From positions 1,798,001 through 1,862,000 of the forward strand of contig CP053175.1 of the NCBI GenBank assembly GCA_014607495.2: a stretch of DNA of 64,000 bases, written 5' to 3'. The DNA is from Carposina sasakii (lineage: Eukaryota; Arthropoda; Insecta; Lepidoptera; Carposinidae). The notes beneath the pieces were generated by a model. It saw only the letters and a list, made by a program, of their open reading frames with translations, was not told the DNA's origin and made no database searches. This document shows, piece after piece, positions 57,401 to 64,000 of this stretch. A program made the position numbers and the translations under genes. The first letter of the stretch is position 1; the number at the start of each line of letters is the position of its first letter.

Positions 57401-58690
57401 TGTAGTTTACAGTCTTTAAATATAAATATGGGTATAAATGGAATGATCCGAAATAATTTATTTGACTTTAACGCACAATATTTATCGATAATTATTTTAT
57501 ATTATCACACTCTGTCAAAATTATTATTGGAACAATCATTTTGTAATGCCATTATTTTAATAATTAATAATAAATTAATTATAATCAAAAGGGATTATTC
57601 GTATTATGCTGCTGTGTCTCATAAGGGCTACTAAGTTGTAAGTACTTATTATATACTGTAAACATACATTATAACTTTAACACTTACTAGTAAGCAATAA
57701 GTAAAACCTCAGTTATGTTATTGTTATGTTATGGGAACATATTTTTGACTAAGACTGTACAAAATTCCAATTGGGCATGATACATTATGATGACTTTGTT
57801 TTTAGCACAATTAAACTTTTCATGACTCAAGAAAGGTTTTTTATCTAGTTTTTACGAGGCTATGGATAAATTGACTGTTTTTACAGTAATTAGTTGATGA
57901 TGTCATAAATATTAGATAATATTGCATTAGTATTTTTTGTGTTTCATTACGAAGTTTTTAACATGCACCAAAGCTTTACAAATTACATATTTTTTTGTGT
58001 AATTAAAGCGCATTTTTTTATTTAAAAAAATCTACTTACTCAATGTGCCGGTTATACATATAGAATTACCGACTTTTATTATTTTCAACGCATATCCAAA
58101 CCAAAACAATCACATAAACAAAACTGTAAAATAAACAGCCTAAGGAACTAATTAAAAAACCGCGCGAAATGTGTGCACTCCGAACCGCTCAAATCACAGA
58201 TTAAATACTCACTTAATTCAAAAAGTAAAGATTCGAAAAAGGATATAATAAAAAGTTTATAAAAAGGAAAACGAGGATGCGTTCAAAAACGCGTTGGCGC
58301 GTTCTTGTTCTATGGCTGACTGAGACTCTGTATCAAGCAACAGATGAATTTGTATGTGAATGGAACTGGCTTCTGCGCTTGTGTGAAAACTGGGAAATCG
58401 ATACATGAGTCACAACTGTCATTATCAGCGCAAACGAAATGTTATGCTTAGAACCTGCACGATAGAGTCACTTTTTAAATGTCGAGAACGTTAAAATTAC
58501 TCGTATTTTTGTTGTTATTTACTCTGTATTTACTAATTAATTTTGTGTTTTTAAAACGAACGGTATAAAACCTTTTTTTAATTTTTATGGATTTTACTGT
58601 ATGATCTAAAATATATGACGTGGGTTAACAGTTTTAAGGGTTGGTACAGTTGCAAACAAAAATTCTACTTATTATTTTCAAAATAAAATA
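54445..58690. other. Upstream region of the GTP cyclohydrolase gene
   Basis: No coding frame is recognisable. Holds TA-rich runs (54630-54650, 55736-55766), a repeat C piece (57190-57290, minus) and a short repeat C-like end at 55830-55880. A leader exon and promoter for the gene are expected somewhere here; minus-strand donors such as GTAAGT near 58028 and GTGAGT near 58213 are candidates only. Confidence 0.4.
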
Positions 58691-58696
58691 AAATTC

Positions 58697-58970
58697 ATCA
58701 TCATCATCATCAGCCTATTGCAGCCCACTGCTGGACGTAGGCCTCCTCCAGGGCACGCCACAAGACTGCCATGGGGGGTATTTGCCCATAGTCACCACGC
58801 TGGGCAGGCGGGTTGGTGACCGCAGTTTGTATTTTGGACTATGTTGTCAACACGGGAGGCGCTGCTGCCCACCTCCCGGAAACCCTTAATCGCCTCGGAC
58901 GATACCCACGGGCAGACATGGGATGGTACGAATTCTACTCTGCCGGCACCACGCGGCGAAAAATTAAATT
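58697..58970 (-). repeat. RTE-associated 3' repeat
   Basis: Minus copy beginning with an ATC run and GCCCACTGCTGGACGTAGG, ending CTGCCGGCACCACGCGGC. It is one of the most complete copies in the window. Confidence 0.65.
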
Positions 58971-60302
58971 AGAAAAACAAAATTCAATATTTTTTATAGT
59001 AAGTATTTATAAATATTATAGTTAAGATGTAATTGGAAATGGGTCCGTCGCGTGTATTTTGTTTACAAACATGACATTGACGAAACTTTCCTAATTGCTT
59101 CTTTAAGGGTTTTCTAGAGACATGTCTGTAGTTGTTATGTGAGTTACCTTTTATATCGCCTTCCTAACATTCCTTGGAAGTAGATAATTTATTTTTATAG
59201 CGATAGTTAAATAATTAATAGCGGAAGAAAAATATAAAATATGTATCATATAGTTACTTACCCTAGTGGGGAATTTAAGTCATTCTAAGAAAATTTGAGT
59301 CATGCTTCTCAGACAGGACAATACCTAATATGTATTTGATTTATCTTTGACGTCATAAACGTAACCGTTTGAATCTTTTAGTCCGTTTTTACTTACAACA
59401 CCTTTTTAACCGTTTTTCCTGTTACAATATATAGAACATTTTTTTTTCATTAGCTAAAAATATAAAAAAACCGTTTAATCTTCACCTTAATTTGTTTTAC
59501 TCGTAGTAATGTAATTTATTCATATGTATATTTATTACAAAAAAAAAATGTAACAATTAAATATAAATATAAAATATAGGTACATACTTAAAAAAATATT
59601 TAGATAATATATACCTCATTTTATTTAGAAATAGAAAGAATCCGAAAGAACGAAATCAGGTTTTTATTAGGCACAGTTTTGTGTATTATTATCATCAATA
59701 GTTCCTAAAGAAATTTCTACTCAATTCAATAGTACCTACTCATATAAAGTTTGCACTATAAAAAACCTAAAGAAGCTGATTTCGTATACATAAAACTGAA
59801 CTTTTTAGTAGGATACATCAATATAGAAAAACGTCAAACTTCATTCCTATCTTACAAGTATGAGTGTTCTAATATTTACAAACAATGCTTCTTCGAAAAT
59901 AAGATTTTTATCTGTAAAAAAAACGGGTTATAGGTAGGGACAAATAGCTTAAGAACTATATTGGTTGCCAAACAAAAAACTATTACGTAATCTGCGATAA
60001 ATATTGTGAGATCGTATTTTTAACTCGAAAAAATTACCGTAAGATTTTTATGATTACAGTTTTGCATACAGTAGTTATGGTTTTACCTGCCTATATGGGG
60101 GCTCGGAATCCCCGGTTAAACGGCGATGACGGGAAAACCAAATGTAGTATACTTTCCTTATGCTCAAATAATGAGTGTACTTGTATCTACACTTAGGTAT
60201 ATTATGAGGAATCAGGTGTCTAAATCTGGAAGTATCAATGAAAAAGCAACATAAAATAACCTAAATAATATCAATAGAAATATAAACTTATAATATCATA
60301 TA
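58971..60302. other. Intergenic, no gene seen
   Basis: AT-rich; nothing supported. Confidence 0.45.
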
Positions 60303-60688
60303 CAGGATGTTTTTTGGTTGCCACCCTTAACGAATGGTACGTACTCTATGCATCAAATAAAGTAAGATTATGCCAAAAAAATGGTGGGAAACGATGTAAA
60401 ATTTTTTTAAAAATTTTTTTTATTACTTCATCGGGAAAAATTTATAGTGTCCAGTGTTTATGCTAGTTTTTTCTTTCATAGACAGATATTAATTATTTCT
60501 CGGGAAAAAATCTTGCTACACGCGTCAATGTGCATGTATGCAGAAAAACGCAGTCTATTTACTCAACTTTGGACCCTAATATTTTGGAAACCAGACACTT
60601 CCCAGGTATGCTTCCATGGAGAAAAATGATCGTAATGACGAGGAGATTCCATAGTTTTTGGGAACGTTGACGACCAAAAATCACCCTG
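60303..60688 (-). mobile_element. MITE family A, copy 6
   Basis: 386 bp inverted copy, ends CAGGATGTTTTTTGG and AAATCACCCTG, TA flanks. Confidence 0.78.
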
Positions 60689-60880
60689 TATGTACTTGTA
60701 CCTATATTTTATGACGACATACAACTACTAGTATTTTTACCTTCCTGACTTAGTAATTTTTATTGTTATACTGTTTTGATTACTTATTTATGTATAATCT
60801 CTAGTCGTAGTGGTATCTAAGTAAATATAGCGCGTTCCAAACTACTATTAAAAAGTTATCTTTTATATAAAAAAAAAACT

Positions 60881-61075
60881 AGAATACATCAGCTGCATCT
60901 CCTTCAGTGCATGTCGTATGAGTCGACTAACTGATATTTTTGGAAACACAGGCATGTATACCGGGATTGGCCCACCACTCATTCCCGCCTCTGCAACTCC
61001 TGTAAGCCAGGATCAACAGAGGCGACCAGAAAACTGCAATCAAAGCATAGAAAATCCCGGGGGACCTAACAAGCT
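60881..61075. repeat. Composite dispersed repeat
   Basis: Repeat C sequence (CATCAGCTGCATCTCCTTC, GTCGTATGAGTCGACTAA) joined to the LINE-like block with GGATCAACAGAGGCGACCAG also found reversed at 13040 and again at 62549-62645. Confidence 0.55.
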
Positions 61076-62039
61076 AGCAACTAAAAAGTATTAAAACTAA
61101 TAGAGAAAAAAAAAACAGAATGTGAAGTACGAAGTGTACACTTAAATTGGATTAAATTAAGCGCTGACTGACAAAATTATTACAATTAAAACATACAAAA
61201 ACATACTATGCTACCTACAAGTTATTATGCCATTGATAAGTGTGACAAAATTCTATGAAGGCACGAAAATTGTGCTTAGATAAGACAGATGTATAGAAAA
61301 AATATGTAGGTTAAATAAAAACTTGATTATAATCCTTAAATAACAAACACTTTTAAACCTATCTGTACTGACTTGCTGTCAAAGAGCTTAGCCACTTAGC
61401 GTGTAATTACATATGGAAAAGCTGGGAAACTCGATCTATATGGGGGATAAAGTTTTCTAACATAATTTTAACTTTAATACCAAAGTAGTAGAGCTGAGTT
61501 TCTATCTGAAACTCAGCTCTACTTCTTTGAACGAAAGCGTAAGAATAGGAAATGGAGTAAATACGGCTAGGGTTACATATGGTCAGAGGAAATATAGGGC
61601 AAAGTTGGAGAAATAATAAATTAGTTATTGGAAAGCCTGTTGATGTACCTAACAACATTTAGGTACATCAAAATAAACGTTTTGTTGATTAAATTTGTGT
61701 TTTCTACCATATGTGGTCAACGCATAATAATCGAAACCATTGAATTGTATTAAAGCTACTATAAGGAGCCTTTTAAGTGCAATCCGTACATTTGATAGTT
61801 TTGGGGTATAACATCGATATAGAGGTAAAATAAACCCATTGAAACATAATACGTTTTATAGGTATTTACGTGTATTTTATAGGGGTTTCTGCTTAGTGAC
61901 CACAAAGTGTAAATAAAATTAGTTTTTTTTACGTTAACGTTAATTAACCATATTCTCAACTGTTACTAATTCTGTCCATACAAAATATTATTTAAAACTC
62001 GGAGTAAAGATGTAATAATCCCTCCCTAGTCCATATTAT
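61076..62039. other. Intergenic, no gene seen
   Basis: Contains a short inverted pair, TAGTAGAGCTGAGTTTC and GAAACTCAGCTCTACT (61484-61522). No gene was found. Confidence 0.4.
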
Positions 62040-62510
62040 ATTTAAGTTTTTACGGACGTTTACAATAGTCAAAATTTACTATGCTGCTCTGGGAGTTGTA
62101 GCGGAGCCATCTATCGGATGCAGGAAAGAACCACAATCGAATGCAAAATCCTAGAATGCGATATCGAAGTTTCTCACAATTATTGGAATATATACATGGG
62201 CCAACGACTAGTGGCCCGGTGGGGCCGGAAGGGCTTCCCTTTTCACCACCCCCACAGAGTGAAAAAAAATCGTATAATACTACAGCTGCTTCTCTTCCCG
62301 GGCATACTGTACAAGTCAGTAGAGGGACAAGAGGATCTTGGTGTTTTGTAGGCGATGGGCTGACCACCTGTCACTACTAACCGAACTTGTACATCTCAAC
62401 TATACCCTCAAAATTGGTAAGAAGTGGCACCATGTGGTTCTATCGGCCCTTGGTGCTCTGCCTACCCCGTAAGGGATAAAGGCGTGATTATATGTATGTA
62501 TGTATATTAC
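62040..62510 (+). repeat. Dispersed repeat E, longest copy
   Basis: Runs from near CTGCTCTGGGAGTTGTAGC to CCGTAAGGGATAAAGGCGTG and a TATGTATG tail. It provides the reference for the shorter copies at 16011, 29022, 40628 and 51128. Confidence 0.6.
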
Positions 62511-62548
62511 AATAGTCTAAATATAATCTTAGGAAGTATAAAGTATAA

Positions 62549-62645
62549 TATTTCCGCCACTGCAACTCCTGTAAGCCAAAATCAACAGAGGCGACCAGAA
62601 AAATACAAATAAAGCATAGAAAATCCCGGGGAACCAAAAAGCGCC
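62549..62645. repeat. LINE-like dispersed block
   Basis: Contains ATCAACAGAGGCGACCAG and AGAAAATCCCGGGG, shared with 60958-61070 and, reversed, 13020-13130. Confidence 0.5.
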
Positions 62646-63200
62646 TTTAAAGTATTAAAAGTAATAAAAATCTCTCTCGAGATCGATTTTGTACAATATT
62701 TTTTAAATTGTGTTTATTTACCTCTTTGTGTGTATAACAAAGAATATAAATAAGAATAAGAAATTATCGTATTTAAAAAATTTAGGAAAAAAAAAAGTTG
62801 CGCCACGTAAAATAAAATGAAATATTTTATTTGTCCGATTTCCGGTAGATAATACAATTATATAGGTATTATACAATGTCAATGTATGTGTCTTAAATAA
62901 TGGTAATGTACGCGAAAATCTGCCTATTGAGACGTACAAATGTTTTTATCAGAAATAGTCACTGATTCGATAAAAGGTGTAGGTATTGGCCATTCTTTAC
63001 TTCTTTAGAACTTTTTTGCATTATAAGTGATCTGATTACGAAAAAAATGTGCGGATCACGCAGATCGGTTACGGTTCGTCACGTTTTTGTTTGCCCTACT
63101 GATTTGTTACTGGGTTACTCCAGATGTGCTTAGCACATTTGACTACTTTTAATGCCGAAGGCTAGTTTATATGACAAGTAACGGTGTTATTACCTATTAC
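62646..63200. other. Intergenic, no gene seen
   Basis: Nothing is supported in this stretch. Confidence 0.4.
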
Positions 63201-63489
63201 CAGAGGTCGGAATTAGGTAGAGTCATTTATGTACTTGCACTGATTTCATACAGCGAAAGAATAAAGTGGATATGCCTCAAATTCCGGTATTAATTTTAAA
63301 GAGCAGAAATTTTATGTTAATTATCTTTGTTTTATTTGTCTATCTCTGAGGGTTTTATTATTATTTATTTGTAATATTGTTGGCCACACGGGATTGTCCA
63401 TTAGAAATCCTGGGAAGGTCCACATTAATATCAACATTTCGATGCAAGTACATAAATGACTCTACCTAATTCCGACCTCTGCTTATTAC
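63193..63489. mobile_element. hAT-type MITE
   Basis: The element spans 63201-63481 with exact 39-base inverted ends beginning CAGAGGTCGGAATTAGGTAG. The 8-base flanks CCTATTAC (63193-63200) and CTTATTAC (63482-63489) differ at one base. A CAGAGG terminus and an 8 bp duplication are the hAT signature. No transposase is present. Confidence 0.8.
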
Positions 63490-64000
63490 AAAAGAGCGCC
63501 TAAAGTTAGATTCGTTTTAAATATGACATTTGACAGTAAAATGTATAGAATATCCGACAAATTTAGGCAATGTTTCGCTTATATTTATGTGTGTATATAT
63601 ATGTGCTTTTATATGATGCATATATTCTTTTGTAATAACACGTGTTTAAATTGTATCTTTATAATTTGCAATAACACAGTTATTAGGAAATACCTGAAAT
63701 TGTAGAGTTAGCATTGTTATATCGTGAAATATGTTTTTCCTGTTGCAATTTTATCATATTTTTTGTGCATTTTGTACTGGATATAAGAAATAATAATGGA
63801 TGGAGTAGTAACATCATAATTTAACTCTGAGGTGTAAAATTATGAGATCCTGTGCTGATGCGGGGTTTTTTAAATTTTCAAAATTAAAATTCATTTATGT
63901 CAGGTAATAGACCCATAGATTTTGATAACTATTATTATTATTATTATTATTATTAATATCATAACGAATAACACATTTAAAATTACAAATTTAGTTGATT
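63490..64000. other. Intergenic, no gene seen
   Basis: Ends with an ATT microsatellite near 63931-63955. No gene was found. Confidence 0.4.

Overview
The window looks like nuclear DNA from a moth or butterfly. It is AT-rich, has intron-containing genes with GT/AG splice sites and contains a eukaryotic tRNA-Pro gene. It is packed with repeats of lepidopteran type: Helitrons ending in CTAG, RTE-type retrotransposon tails, tRNA-derived SINEs, and many small elements flanked by TA. It also carries several genes of the ommochrome-binding-protein type known from Manduca. Species cannot be named from the sequence alone.

Layout. 1-4300: no host gene; a long foldback element (2039-2915) and a PIF/Harbinger-type MITE (3641-4050). 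4338-6830 (minus): an 830-residue secreted low-complexity protein. 6.9-22 kb: repeats (MITEs, SINEs, RTE and Helitron pieces) with one intact tRNA-Pro(AGG) gene at 17795. 22-38 kb: five genes of one secreted beta-propeller-like family (ommochrome-binding protein-like), four minus and one plus. They are separated by LINE remnants and two hairpin elements whose loops carry hammerhead-ribozyme-like motifs. 38-45 kb: LINE remnants, a long TA microsatellite and further MITEs. 45372-54432 (minus): the whole GTP cyclohydrolase I gene. Its six coding exons join with consistent phase into a 296-residue protein. One intron carries a decayed pogo-like transposon inserted in the edge of a Helitron; another carries a foldback element rich in ATCGATA. 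54.5-64 kb: no recognisable coding gene, only repeats and a small hAT-type MITE.

The host genes share a loose theme. GTP cyclohydrolase I starts pteridine and tetrahydrobiopterin synthesis, and the nearby family resembles carriers of ommochrome pigment. Linkage of the two pigment-related loci may be chance. The most unusual finding is the pair of near-palindromic insertions (25076-25497 and 30336-30793) flanked by 13-14 bp target duplications, each with a type I hammerhead-like core in the loop. They may be non-autonomous relatives of Penelope-like retroelements.
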